Assembly (NCBI GenBank): GCA_963816435.1
Contig: CAWFKS010000018.1
Location: 248,001-312,000 of the forward strand
Source of the DNA: CAWFKS01 sp963816435
Lineage (GTDB): Bacteria > Pseudomonadota > Alphaproteobacteria > Rhizobiales > Rhizobiaceae
Reading direction: 5' to 3'
Length of the DNA: 64,000 nt
The notes beneath the pieces are model-generated. The model was not told the origin of the DNA, searched no databases, and saw only the letters and a list, made by a program, of their open reading frames with translations. Numbering within the stretch: position 1 is the first letter of the stretch; every line of letters starts with the position of its first letter. Shown piece by piece: positions 1 to 10,023 of the stretch. Both the position numbers and the translations under genes were made by a program.

Positions 1-1034
1 ATTGATCTTGCGCAGCACGCGCGTCATCCGCTCCAGCGTCTCGTTGACCGGCGTGCGGAAGACAACGCCGTCGCGCTGCGCGGCGATGCGGGCGCGCTGC
101 AGATAGTGCTCCACCTGCTGCTGCATGGCGCGGGCCTGGTCGGTCACCAGCCGGCCGCGCTCGCCGCCCAGGGAATGGCCCTCGTTGAGCAGCACCGCGA
201 GCGGCGTCTTCAGCGAATGGGCGAGATTGCCGACCTGGGTGCGGGCGCGCTCCACCACCCGCCGGTTGCTGTCGATCAGAGCGTTGGTCTCGTCGGCCAG
301 CGGCGCGATCTCGGCGGGGAAATCGCCGTCGAGCCGCTGCGCCCTGCCCTCGCGCACGTCCGACAACACCCGCCGGACGCGGCGCAGCGGCATCAGCCCG
401 AGCAGGATCGCGGCGGCGTTGATGCCGATCAGGCCGAGGCCGAGCAGGCCGAGATAGGTGTAGAGCTGGCGCTCGAAGGAGGCGATCTCGGCGGCCAGCT
501 CGCTGTGATTGCCCATCACGCGGAACCGGGCGATGTCGTTGTTGTCGTCGAGCGCCAGTTCCGCCTCCAGCACCTTCACCTCCTCGCCGGCGAGGCCGGG
601 CGCGAGATAGGTGCGCCGGAACTGGCTGTCGAAAGGGCACTTCGGCGGCGGTCGGCGACGGGCAACGGCTGCGTCAGCGAAATCGAGCTCAGCCTGCCCT
701 TCAGGCCCGGCGTGCGCGGCTCGACCGCCCAGTACCAGCCCGACCCGGGAATGGTGAAGCGCTGGTCGCCGAGATTGGGAACGCCGGTAAGGGTGCGGTC
801 GGTGACCGAGACGGAGCCGATGAGGTTGTAGAGATGCGCCGTCAGCAGCCGGTCGAAATCGCGCTCGGAATAGTGCCTGAACAGCGTCGAGATGATCGCG
901 GCGATGACCACCAGCGCCAGCACCGCCCAGATGGTGGACAGCGCCACCACCCTCAGGGTCAGCGAGCCGAACAGGCGCCGCAGCCTTCCGGCCTCGCTTG
1001 CGGACCCGGAAGCCTCCTCGCCAGGCACGGTCAC
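1..1034 (-). CDS. feuQ: FeuQ-like sensor histidine kinase, 3' part outside the window, frameshifted
   Basis: Inner-membrane sensor kinase that would phosphorylate the FeuP regulator encoded just upstream. A GTG start at 1034 overlaps the FeuP stop (GTGA). A first membrane segment lies near residues 25-50 (VVALSTIWAVLALVVIAAI). After a frameshift near 640-660 the protein continues through a periplasmic stretch, a second membrane segment (YLGLLGLGLIGINAAAILL), a HAMP-like linker and an H-box VGNLAHSLKTPLAVL, whose histidine codon is at about 217-219. The ATPase domain lies beyond base 1. Name rests on pairing with FeuP; PhoQ-type kinases look similar. The frameshift may be a sequencing error. 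Confidence 0.82.
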
Positions 1035-1696
1035 GCGCCGGGCGCGCGCATGCGGTAGCCCATGCCGCGCACGGTCTCGATCAGGTCGATGCCCATCTTC
1101 TTGCGCAGGCGGCCGACGAAGACCTCGATCGTGTTGGAATCGCGATCGAAGTCCTGGTCGTAGAGATGCTCGACCAGCTCGGTGCGCGACACGACCTCGT
1201 CGGAATGGTGCATCAGGTAGGCGAGCAGGCGGAACTCGTGCGAGGTGAGCTTCAGCGGCACGCCGTCGATGTCGGCCTTGGAGCTCTTGGTGTCGAGCCG
1301 CAGCGGCCCGCAGGTCAGTTCGGAACTGGCATGGCCGGCGGCGCGGCGGATCAGCGCCCTCAGCCGCGCCAGCACTTCCTCGATGTGGAAGGGCTTGGCG
1401 ACGTAGTCGTCGGCGCCGGCGTCGATGCCGGCGACCTTGTCGCTCCAGCGGTCGCGTGCGGTGAGAATGAGCACCGGCATCTTGCGCCCGTCGCGGCGCC
1501 AGCGCTCGAGCACCGAAAGCCCGTCCATCTGCGGCAGGCCGATATCGAGGATCACGGCGTCGTAGGGTTCGGTGTCGCCGAGGAAATGGCCTTCCTCGCC
1601 GTCATAGGCGCGGTCGACGGCGTAGCCGGAATCGGTCAGCGCATCGACGAGCTGCCGGTTGAGATCCTTGTCGTCCTCGACCACGAGAATGCGCAT
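1031..1696 (-). CDS. feuP: FeuP-like OmpR-family response regulator
   Basis: Cytoplasmic DNA-binding response regulator of 221 residues. The receiver domain occupies about residues 1-115, with the acidic pair near residue 8, phospho-acceptor D51 (VILDIGLPQMDG) and the KPF lysine near 101. A winged-helix output domain follows (DSNTIEVFVGRLRKK, ending in the GYRM turn). An upstream in-frame ATG at 1768 exists, but the ATG at 1696 begins the family N-terminus MRILVVEDD and has an AAGGGGGA ribosome binding site. FeuP in rhizobia controls cyclic glucan export genes. Intact, and coupled by a GTGA overlap to the kinase. Confidence 0.92.
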   Translation of the reverse strand: MRILVVEDDKDLNRQLVDALTDSGYAVDRAYDGEEGHFLGDTEPYDAVILDIGLPQMDGLSVLERWRRDGRKMPVLILTARDRWSDKVAGIDAGADDYVAKPFHIEEVLARLRALIRRAAGHASSELTCGPLRLDTKSSKADIDGVPLKLTSHEFRLLAYLMHHSDEVVSRTELVEHLYDQDFDRDSNTIEVFVGRLRKKMGIDLIETVRGMGYRMRAPGA

Positions 1697-1769
1697 CGGT
1701 CGTCCCCCTTGGTGCTGCCCGCATTTTGGCCGAGTCTCGCCGTTCGGCAAGGCCATTGCGGAAGCCAAC

Positions 1770-2068
1770 CTACAGCGGCACGTCCTTTTCGACGCGACTG
1801 GGATGCTGGCCGCTCTTGCCCGGCACGATCACGACGACGTGGCAGACGGTGCGGCCACCGCTGGAATTCGGCGTGGAGCTGACCAGCGTGCCGCCGAGCT
1901 GCTTCGCCACCTGCTGGCCGACGGCGTAGCAGTTCGCGGCCACCTCGACGACGAGCGACGGGCACCGAGGGGGCGGCGGACGGGCAAGGCATTGGCCGGC
2001 GCGGCGAAGCCGGCGACCGCCCAGAGGGCGGCCGCCGCGACGATCGATTTGTGGAGCGCGTGTTTCAT
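1770..2068 (-). CDS. small exported protein upstream of feuP, possible FeuN, one frameshift
   Basis: About 99 residues. A signal peptide is visible at the start (MKHALHKSIVAAAALWAVAG, then an AxA-type cleavage region APANA). After a frameshift near 1960-1985 the mature part reads PSLVVEVAANCYAVGQQVAK and continues to a TAG at 1770. In Sinorhizobium, FeuN is a small periplasmic protein encoded directly upstream of feuP that restrains FeuQ signalling; size, location and export signal match. I could not compare sequences, so the name is inference and no symbol is given. Confidence 0.6.
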
Positions 2069-2136
2069 GCCAGCCTTGTAGCGCAAGGCGCCTGAATGCG
2101 ACATGAACGAAAATGCCGCTGCGGGGCCGGCGGGCT

Positions 2137-2343
2137 TCAGCCGATCCGGGTGGTCGCGCCGACCCTGCCGAAGATGGCGACGAGGCCGGAGATGGCGGTC
2201 ACCGCCTGCAAGAGCGTATCGGTCAGCGCGGCATTGTCGACGCCGGCGAGCGGCAGGCCGAGAATGCCGCCGGTTGCCGTCACGATGGTGATCAGCGAGG
2301 CCCAGATGGTGCGCGAGAGGTACCACGGCTTGATGTCGGTCAT
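2137..2343 (-). CDS. small holin-like membrane protein at the end of the GTA cluster
   Basis: 68 residues with two hydrophobic segments (IWASLITIVTATGGILGLPL and TLLQAVTAISGLVAIFG). The ATG at 2343 has a GAAAGGAC ribosome binding site and lies 24 bases after the gp15 stop. Size, two membrane segments and position after the tail genes resemble a phage holin or accessory lysis membrane protein, but no family signature proves it. Intact. Confidence 0.7.
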   Translation of the reverse strand: MTDIKPWYLSRTIWASLITIVTATGGILGLPLAGVDNAALTDTLLQAVTAISGLVAIFGRVGATTRIG

Positions 2344-2366
2344 GTCGAATGTCCTTTCAAGTGGTT

Positions 2367-5300
2367 TCAGGTCAGGGTGATTGTCAGCCTCGCCGGGTCG
2401 CCCGGCCCGGCGCCGGCGCCGATCTGGCGCACGGTGATTTCGGCCGCCGCAGGCAGGCTCGGGAAATCGGCGGCGATGTCGGCGGCCGCGTAGAGCCAGA
2501 CTGGCGTCGGCAGTTTCCGTCGCGCGGACGACCTCGCCGCCGGCCGAGATCTCGACCAGATAGGCTTCGCTCTCTTCGCCGAGCGGGATGTCGCCGGTTC
2601 CCCAGGCGTCGGCGTCGATGCGCCCGCGCCTGATCCAGGAGACCGACAGGTCGCCGCCTTCGGTGCGCGCCGCCTTCAGGTGGACCGGCGACAGCGGGAT
2701 GGCGGCGCGCAGGCCGCCGGTCGCCTCCTGCGTCGCGAACCGTTCGGCCGACACGGCCACGCCGGACGGGCCGACGCGCCAGTTGAGCGTCAGGCCGGCT
2801 TCCGCCGGCTTCAACCCGGCCGGCACGAGCGCGGCATCCAGCAGCACGAACCATGCGCCCGCTTCCGCCCCCGCGAGCATTGCCTGCCCGGTGCCCGACT
2901 GGCCGCGCAGCAGTCCCGACAGCCGCCACACCGAGGCGGCGATCTCTTCGGCCGTCTCGAACTGCAAGATCTCCCAGCTGCCGTCGGCGGCCTTGACGGC
3001 CGCGGCGTTGGCGCCGTTCAGCATCTGCAGGCGGGTGACGCTGGCGAGTTCCCCGTCGAGAAGCTCGACGTCCAGCGTCGTCGCCTCGTCGACGCGGCCC
3101 TCGAAGCCAGGCGCCAGCGCCGCGCGCAGTCGCCCGATCGTGGCGCGCTGCGCCAGCTGTGCGCGCTGCGCGAAGCCGGTATCCTCGGGCGAGGCGTAGA
3201 CGAGCTGCGGCCGCCACGGCCTTGCCCGCGCCGCGACGCGGAACTGGTCGGCTTCCGACGTCGCGCCGGGGGTCATCGGCAGGTCGAGGAAAATCGCCAG
3301 CGGCGCGCCAGCGTCGAGCGCTGCGGCCGATGCCTCCTTCGTTCGCAGCACCGCGCGCCACGGCGTCGGTGGGGCGCGCAGGCGGCGCTCGGCGGTCAGC
3401 GCACGGCTGATCCCCTCCTCCACCTCGGTGACGACGAACTCGGCGTCGCCGCGTTGCGCCGGCAGGCGGATCAGCGCTCCCGGCAACGGGCGTGCGCTGG
3501 TTGACGGGCAGCGCCAGCGACACGCTTTCGCGCGCCGTCCAGCGCCGGTGCAGCATGTCGGCAGCGAGGCTTTCTCCCAGCCCCTCCTCCGCTATCGCTG
3601 CGAGGCTCTGCCGCTCCTGCCGGTCGGTTGCGTTGCCGAGACGCACGGCGCGCGCGCTGCCTGCCTGGTAGCCGTTCATCGGATCGGCGAAGGCGAGCAC
3701 CAGCTCGTCCGGCAGGTCGTGCTCGGCCTGCCGGACCGACTGCAGCACCGGCTGCCCGTCCGCGACGACGAATTCGTCGAGGTCGACCGGCGCGGCCGCC
3801 GCGTTCGGGTCGGCGAAGCTGAGCACGCCGTCCCGCTCCGCCACCGAAAGGCCGAAGGCCTGGACCAGCGGCTCCAGCGCCTGCCGCGCGGTGCCCGGAT
3901 CGGAGACGACGTAGCCGGTCAGCGTGCCCTCGACCTTCGCCGTGTCGGCGTCGGCGATGCCGTGGTCGGCGAGGATTTTCGCGATCAGGTCGCCGAGCCC
4001 GACACCGTTCAGCCGGCCGTTGAGCCAGTGGCCGGTCAGCCAGTCGGCGCCGTCGGCCCATGTGTCGGCGAGTTGCGGGAAGGCGGGAAACGGGCGCGCG
4101 TCCCATGCCCAGCAATAGATGCGCGCCGCGTCCACCATGCGCCCGCCATAGACGGCCGAGACCGGGTTGCCCGCCTCCGCGAAGCTTTCGCTCGTCTCGT
4201 CCCAGTGGCCGAAATGCGCCTCGAGAAACCGGCGCTGCGCGATGTCGGAGCGGCCGCCGGAGGAAAACCACGGCAGCGCGCTTTCCGCCGACTTGGGGTC
4301 GGGAAAGACGTTGGGCTGGTTCGGCCCCTTGTCGACCGCGGGGCAGCCGAGTTCGGTGAACCAGACCGGCTTGCCGCCCGGCACCCAGGCGGTGGCTTCG
4401 GCGTTCTCGATGCCGCCCGGCCGGTCGAAATGCGGGTTCGCCCACCACGCGGCGATGTCCTTGTAGCGGAACACCCAGTGCTTGCCGTGGGCGCCGTCGG
4501 CGATCGGCGTTCTGGTGCGCGCCAGTCGGTCGGCTTCGCTGGCATAGTACCAGTCGTAGCCTTCGCCGGAAGCGATGGCGGCGCGCAGGCCGGCCTCGTC
4601 GCACGGCCCCGAAAACCCGTCGGCGCCGTCGCCCGAATAGTCTTCGTCGCGCCAGTCCGCCAGCGGCATGTAGTTGTCGATGCCGACGGCGTCGATCGCC
4701 TCGTGCGCCCACAGCGGATCGAGGTGGAAATAGACGTCGCCGCTGCCGTCGGCCGGCTGGTGGCCGAAATATTCGCTCCAGTCGGCGCCGTAGGTGATCG
4801 CCGTCTCCGGCGCCGAGAACGGTCCGCACGTCCGCGGCCAGCGCGCACAGCGCCTCGACGAACGGGAACGCGTCGGCGCCATCGCGCAAAGTGGTCAGGC
4901 CGCGAAGCTCCGAACCGATCAGGAAGGCGTCGACGCCGCCGGCCATCGCGGCGAGCTGCGCGTGGTGAATCAGGAAACGCCGGTAACCCCAGTCCTCGCC
5001 ACCGGAAAACGCGACGGTGTCGCCGGCCGGCATGAAATCTGCCAGGCGCCGCGTCGCCGCAGAACGCCTCGACCTGCGCACGTGCGGCCGAACTCTTGTC
5101 GGCGCTTCCCGCCGCTCCGGGGGCCGGATCGCAGGTGATGCGGCCGCGCCAGGGATAGGCCGGCTGGCCCGCATCGCCGGTATAGGGATCGGTGAGGTCG
5201 TTGCCGTCCGGCACGTCCATCATGACGAACGGGTAGAGCGTCACCTTCAGCCCGCGCGCCTTGATCTCGGCGATCGCGTCGAGCACGCTTCGGTCGCTCG

Positions 5301-6271
5301 GCGTGCCGCCGTATGCGGCCGAGCCGCCATGCCGCGACACCACCACCGCCGTGCCGCGGCCGACGCCGGACGACACGCCAGGCCTGCGAGATGCCGCTTT
5401 CGTCGGCGTTCGTCACCATCGGCCGGATCGTGCATTGACCGGCCCTCAGATCGTCGCCGAACCAGGCGACCACCAGCGCGACGTGCTCCAGCGTCGGGCA
5501 CAGCGCCTGCAACTCGTCGAGCGAGGCGGCGAGTCGCTCGGCGCGTGCAGCACGTGGCGGTTGAGCGCGACGGTCTCGCCGGCCTCGACCTGCCGGCTGA
5601 CGAGTTCAGGCGACAGCCCGTATTCGGTCGCGCCGGGGATCAGCGCCACCGCCCGCATGCGCGCGGCGAGATCGCCCACCGGGCGCATCACCTCGAACTG
5701 CAGCTGCGGCATGCGGTTGCCGTAGGGGTCGAGCGGCAGGCGCTCGAACACGACATAGGCGGTGCCGCGATAGGCCGGCGCGTTGCCCGCGCCCTGCTTT
5801 GCCGCGATCAGCGGATCGACGTCCTGCGCCTCGCCGCCGCGGTGGAGGCGGAACTCGACGTCGTTCAGGTCGAGCTCCTTGCCGTCGGCCCAGACGCGCC
5901 TGATGCCGGCGGCCTCGCCCTCGCACAGCGCGAAGGCGACGTTGCCGTAATAGGAATAGGTCGTCACGCGCGGCCCGCCCTTGAAGCCCTGCCGCTCGGT
6001 GCGGCTTTCCTCCTCGAAGCGCGTCGCCCAGATCATCGTGCCGCCGAGCCGCGCGGTGCCGTAGAGGCGCGGCAGCGGCGCGCCGTCCTCGGCCGAGAAC
6101 GGCCTCGCGGCGGCAAGCCGCGGCCCTTCGATGTGGCGGGTGCCCTCGATCAGGCTGCGGTCGAGCACGTAGCCGGCGAGCGCGCCGGCGGCCGAGCCGA
6201 TCGCGGAGCCGACCGAGCCGAAGGGCGCCGCCGAGGAACGCCCCGGCGGCCTGCAGGATGATGGTGGCCAT
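2367..6271 (-). CDS. GTA gp15: baseplate / host-specificity protein with TIM-barrel domain, multiple frameshifts
   Basis: Very large tail protein (about 1300 residues) that forms the GTA baseplate hub and probably contacts the recipient surface. N-terminus MATIILQAAGAFLGGAL at 6271 leads into GSVGSAIGSAAGALAGYVLD; the central part carries the glycoside-hydrolase-like TIM barrel (GIDNYMPLADWRDEDYSGDG, KPVWFTELGCPAVDKG); the C-terminal part reads DPARLTITLT before a TGA at 2367. At least six frame changes are needed, near 6240, 5530, 5385, 5045, 4815, 3490 and again near 2510, yet all segments read as one family member of the usual length. It follows gp14 by three bases. Confidence 0.85.
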
Positions 6272-6274
6272 GTC

Positions 6275-6743
6275 CTACCCGTTGGAGAAGCGCGCCGCGT
6301 CCAGCGGCGGAAAGGCGAAGACGCCGGCGATGCGGCGCCGCCATTGCGGCACCAGAGCCGAGACGACCACGGCGTGGCCCGAATAGGCGTGGACGAACTG
6401 TTCGGGCGCAACCAGGATGCCGGCATGCTTGGCGGCCATGCCCGCGCGCCAGCGGAAGACCAGCAGGTCGCCCGGCGCCATCTCGGTGATAGGCTTCTCG
6501 CGGCACCAGGTCCGCGCCGCATCGAGCAGCCGATCCGCGCCGCCGGCCTCCGCCCAGTCCGGCGCATAGGGCCCGGCTGTTGCGGCTCGGCGCCATAGAG
6601 CGCGCGCCAGACGCCGCGCACCAGCCCAAGGCAGTCGCAGCCGACGCCCTTGCGCGAGGCCTGGTGCCGATAGGGCGTGCCGAGCCACGCCAGCGCCTCG
6701 GCCACGACCGCCGCGCCGTCGTCGCGTCGTTCCCGTCCTCCAT
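6275..6743 (-). CDS. GTA gp14: NlpC/P60 cell-wall peptidase, frameshifted
   Basis: Phage-type peptidoglycan hydrolase of about 150 residues, thought to help the GTA tail cross the recipient wall. The catalytic cysteine region reads GVGCDCLGLVRGVWRALYG and the catalytic histidine region KHAGILVAPEQF. The start is taken as the ATG at 6743, which overlaps the gp13 stop (TGATG). Frame changes near 6715 and 6575 are required. Family: NlpC/P60 'phage cell wall peptidase'. Confidence 0.85.
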
Positions 6744-7635
6744 CACGGGACCAGCGGGCCGCCGTCGAAGACGCCGGCCTCGGTGGCGTAGCCGTAGGCG
6801 GCGTCATTGCCCGGCAGATGCGGAAAGCCGCGGAAATTGAGCCGGGTTGGCGAACTTCGCCTTGCAGGTCGCGAAGCGCTTGTCGCAGCCGGCGACGATG
6901 TCGAACGCATCGCCCGCCGCGGCCTCCAGCCGCCCTTCGCGCCACAGCGCGACGACCGTGCCGGCCGTCGTGTGGCGGAAGCTCGTGACGCGCTCGGTCC
7001 GCCCGCCGCTGCGCCGCTCGTCCAGGTCAGCACGCCGATGCGCGAACCAGTCGTCGGCGAAGCCGTCGAGCCCGGCCACGACCAGCCGGTCGCTGCCCTC
7101 GGCCGACACCACCGTGCCGCTGCCGGAAAAGCCCGCGCTGGCCGAGATCGAAGCCGCAGCGCGCGTCGCCAAGCTCGGCATCGCAGGCGCGCCGGACATA
7201 GCGGCCGTTCGGCTGGTCGAGGCTCGCCGCCAGGCTTTCCAGCTCGGCCACGAAAGCGCCGTCGCGCCGCGTGATCTTGCCGATCACCGCGACGCCGATC
7301 AGCATGCGCGCTCCGGGTCGCGCCAGTCGACGAGGAAGGTCTCGACCCGCGCGCCGTCGTAGAGCCCGGCCTCGATGTCGTCCTCGCTCGATGTCGAGCG
7401 AGGACAGCGCGCCCTCGACGTCCATCGTGTCGGTGGCAAGCCCCAGGGACGCACGCGCCTCGCTGGCGGTGAAGCCGGTGCGCGGCTCGAACACCGTGCC
7501 GTCGAAGGACAGCGCCACGTCGTGGTCGGTGAAGCCGCTGGCGACGCCGTCGCCGCGCGTCAGCCGCCAGCAGTGGCAAAGCGTCGTGACGGCGTTGGCG
7601 AGATGCGCCTGGAGCGCTGCGGGAATGTCGCTCAT
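6743..7635 (-). CDS. GTA gp13: DUF2163 / phage BR0599-family tail protein, frameshifted
   Basis: Tail protein of about 297 residues. Starts MSDIPAALQAHLANAVTTLC at 7635; includes FTDHDVALSFDGTVFEPRTG and ends with the family's typical tail FRGFPHLPGNDAAYGYA. Frame changes are needed near 7385, 7090 and 6840. Sits between gp12 and gp14, as in the reference GTA order, and its TGA overlaps the gp14 start. Probably part of the hub or baseplate. Confidence 0.82.
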
Positions 7636-7648
7636 GGCTGGATCTCGA

Positions 7649-8281
7649 TCAGCGGAATGCCGGGATCTGCCCGGCCTTGAAGGCGGTCAGGCTGACGGAC
7701 AGGTGCTCGAGGTCGAAGCGCACCGGCACGTCGAACTCGAAGCCCGCCGTCACCGCCGCGCCCGCGGCCGGAACCGCGCCCGCGCGAAGGTCACCAGGCC
7801 GGTCGTCGCATCGACGGCGAAGTCGACGCCCGCCGCCTTCTCGGCCCCGTCCACGGCGACCCGCACGCTGCCGGCGACCGGCTTGGCGATCGGCCGCTGA
7901 TAGGCGTCGTCGCCGTCGCCATAGGTCTTGGCGAGCTGGAAGGTCGCCGTCGTGCCGTCGCCGCTGCCGATCGCCTGGTCGTGCGGCGACACGGTGTCGC
8001 CGGCGCGCGCAGGACTTCATGTCGAAGGGATCGCGGAAGCGGAAGCCGTGCAGCGAGCCGCGCCGCGCCTCGAAGAAGGCGATCACCTCGTAGAGATCGT
8101 CGAGCGACCTCAGCCCGGTGCCGGCGTCGTAGCGGCGGCGCGAATGGGCGAACCGCGCGTTGCGATGCTCGCGCCCCGAGGTCAGCGTGACGATCTCGTT
8201 GCGCCGTTCCGGCCCGCCCGTCGCCCCGAACGAGACGGCGAGCGGAAACAGCACCTCGTGGAAGCTCTGCAGGTCGCTCAT
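7649..8281 (-). CDS. GTA gp12: DUF2460 tail protein, frameshifted
   Basis: Distal tail protein of 211 codons, exactly the usual family size. N-terminus MSDLQSFHEVLFPLAVSFGA, then the DUF2460 core FAHSRRRYDAGTGLRSLDD and GSLHGFRFRDPFD, and the end SLTAFKAGQIPAFR. Two compensating frame changes (near 8010 and 7775) bracket an internal stretch read in another frame, so the total length still divides by three. Confidence 0.85.
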   Translation of the reverse strand: MSDLQSFHEVLFPLAVSFGATGGPERRNEIVTLTSGREHRNARFAHSRRRYDAGTGLRSLDDLYEVIAFFEARRGSLHGFRFRDPFDMKSCARRRHRVAARPGDRQRRRHDGDLPARQDLWRRRRRLSAADRQAGRRQRAGRRGRGREGGGRRLRRRCDDRPGDLRAGAVPAAGAAVTAGFEFDVPVRFDLEHLSVSLTAFKAGQIPAFR

Positions 8282-8294
8282 GGCGATCGTCTCC

Positions 8295-8858
8295 TCACAT
8301 CGTGCGGGCGCCGCGCGAGACGGCGCGCGCCAGCATGCCGGCGAGCTGCGCCTCCGACTTGCGGAACGAGGCCGCGTCGGGCGTCGTGACGTTGAAGACG
8401 ACATTGACGGCCGCCTGGCCGCCGGCCGCCGCCACGCCAAGCCGGCCGTCGGCCGCGCGCGCCAGCGGCAGGACGGCTTCCGCGCCCGCCTCGCCCATCA
8501 CGCCCAGCCCCCCGCCGGCCGGGAAATAGGTCGGCGCCGAGACCACGCCGCCGGCGGCAAACGGGATGACGCCCGCCCTTGGCGAAGGGCAGCGCTCCCG
8601 TAAGCGCGCCGACGAGGCTCGGAGAGAAGGACGAGGCCAGCGATTTCAGCGGCGCCAGGCCCTGGTCCAGCGCCAGGCCGGCGAGGTTCAGCGCCAACCG
8701 GCGCAGCACGTCCTCGAGCGACTGGCCGCTGACGGCCGCACTCTTCAGCGCGCCGGTGAGCTCGGCGCCGAAGCTTCGGAAAGTTTCTGGAGGTTGGTGA
8801 GCGCGTCCTCGAAGGCGCTGGTGTCGGCGCCGATCGTGACGGTCACGTCCTCGGCCAT
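8295..8858 (-). CDS. GTA gp11: short tape-measure-like tail protein, frameshifted
   Basis: About 188 residues. Starts MAEDVTVTIGADTSAFEDAL at 8858 and ends in a glycine/alanine-rich C-terminus finishing RGARTM. Frame changes lie near 8775 and 8560. In GTAs this gene sets tail length; the short form is usual in this order. The sequence just upstream is open in the same frame, so the boundary with the chaperone gene is uncertain. Confidence 0.75.
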
Positions 8859-9092
8859 TAAGCCTGTCTCCTTCTGTTGATCGGGCTGCCGATCGGGGAA
8901 AAGCCGCATCAGCCGGTCGAGCTCGGCGCGTCCCGGGGCCGCGGCCGCGCCGCCGGCCGGCGCCATGGCGCGCGCCAGCTCGCGCGGCGTCATCGACCAG
9001 AAGTCGCCGGGCGAAAGCCGCAGCCGGCCGAAGCCGAAGGACATGGCGGCGTCCCACGGGAATTCGGGCGGCGCGCCGGCCGCGGCATTCAA
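8858..9092 (-). CDS. GTA phage tail assembly chaperone (rcc01693-like), boundaries uncertain
   Basis: Small protein between gp10 and gp11 recognised by the pattern FPWDAAMSFGFGRLRLSPGD then FWSMTPRELARAM. A TTG at 9092 overlapping the gp10 stop gives the family N-terminus; the alternative ATG is at 9044. The C-terminal frame runs without a stop into gp11, while a neighbouring frame stops at a TAA overlapping the gp11 ATG (TAATG). Either a one-base error near the 3' end hides the stop or the two genes are fused; error is more likely. Confidence 0.65.
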
Positions 9093-9430
9093 GGGTTTGG
9101 CGTTCCGGCTCCCGCGGCCGGCCCGCCGAAGGTGGCGGTCAGAAGCTCCGAGACGATCCTCGCGAAGCCGGCGATGCCGTCCGCGCAGCGCATGCGCCCG
9201 ACCTCGTCGTCGCTCACGCTGGCGCCCGCCCCGCGCAGCCCCGCGCCGATGATGCGGATCATGTCGGCGGCCGACAGCTTGCCGGTCGAAAAGCGCGCCA
9301 CCAGCGCGCCGAGATCGTCGGCCGCGAAGGCGTGTTCCAGCTCGGCCAGCGCGCCGAGCGTCAGGCAAAGCCGGTGCTCGCGCCCGTCGAGCATGGCGTA
9401 GATCTCGCCGCGCCGCGCATTGGCGCTCAT
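9089..9430 (-). CDS. GTA gp10 family tail protein
   Basis: 113 residues, intact. MSANARRGEIYAMLDGREHR leads into the family core LTLGALAELEHAFAADDLG and ends ATFGGPAAGAGTPNP. Annotated in related genomes as a gene transfer agent family protein (gp10-like). The ATG at 9430 overlaps the gp9 stop (ATGA), giving tight coupling between tail genes. Confidence 0.87.
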   Translation of the reverse strand: MSANARRGEIYAMLDGREHRLCLTLGALAELEHAFAADDLGALVARFSTGKLSAADMIRIIGAGLRGAGASVSDDEVGRMRCADGIAGFARIVSELLTATFGGPAAGAGTPNP

Positions 9431-9843
9431 GCCGCCGCCGCGAAGCTGAGCGCGCCTGCCAATTCCAGCGCCAGCTCGAAGGTGACCTCGCCGTCGTGGT
9501 TGCCGGAATATTCGAGCGCGGTGATCTGGAAAGGCCCCGCGACCGTGCCGAAATCGGGGATGGCGAGCTGCCAGTCGAGGATGTCGCCGTCGAAGAAGGC
9601 GGCGCGCATCAGCGCGTCGGAGGCGGCGTCCTTGAAGATGCCGGAGCCGGTGATCGAGGCGCGCTGCACGCCGCTGCCGGCCAGCAGCTCGCGCCAGCGC
9701 CCGGCGGAGTCGGAATCGGTGATGTCCACCGTCTCGCTGTTGAAGGCGATGCGGCGGGCGCGCAGTCCCGCCACGGTGATGAAGCTGCCGAGCCCGTCGG
9801 AATCGAGCTTGAGCAGCAGGTCCTTGCCCTTCTGTGCGGCCAT
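9427..9843 (-). CDS. GTA gp9: major tail (tube) protein, TP901-1 family
   Basis: 138 residues, intact. Starts MAAQKGKDLLLKLDSDGLGS and contains VDITDSDSAGRWRELLAGSG, typical of the TP901-1-type major tail protein that polymerises into the tail tube. Ends EFALELAGALSFAAAA-like (seen as LALELAGALSFAAAA). The gene overlaps gp10 at its 3' end and is separated from gp8 by a palindromic repeat. Confidence 0.9.
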   Translation of the reverse strand: MAAQKGKDLLLKLDSDGLGSFITVAGLRARRIAFNSETVDITDSDSAGRWRELLAGSGVQRASITGSGIFKDAASDALMRAAFFDGDILDWQLAIPDFGTVAGPFQITALEYSGNHDGEVTFELALELAGALSFAAAA

Positions 9844-9885
9844 TTTCGGTTTCCTGGTCGTGTGTGAATTGCAGTGGATGGCGAG

Positions 9886-10018
9886 ATGCCCCCTCCACCG
9901 CCTTCGGCGGTCCACCTCCCCGCTTCGCAGCGGAGGATCAGGAGGGGCGGACATTCGCGGCGTCGATCCTCCCCGCTCACGGGAGGAGGACCATGCGCAG
10001 CATGGTGGAGGAGCGAAG
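9886..10018 (-). repeat. intergenic palindromic repeat element within the GTA cluster
   Basis: The gap between gp8 and gp9 is filled by a GC-rich mosaic of short inverted repeats: ACCGCC-TTC-GGCGGT near 9897, and CCATGC/GCATGG and CTCCCCGCT/GGGAGGAGG pairs near 9966-10005. This pattern of alternating hairpins is typical of the dispersed repeats of rhizobial chromosomes. It sits where GTA genes normally overlap or nearly touch. Confidence 0.6.
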
Positions 10019-10023
10019 GTGAG

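Noticed and set aside
2384..4882. 832-residue single frame on the minus strand
   Set aside because: Only its first half is genuine gp15; the second half is an arginine-rich shadow after a frameshift.
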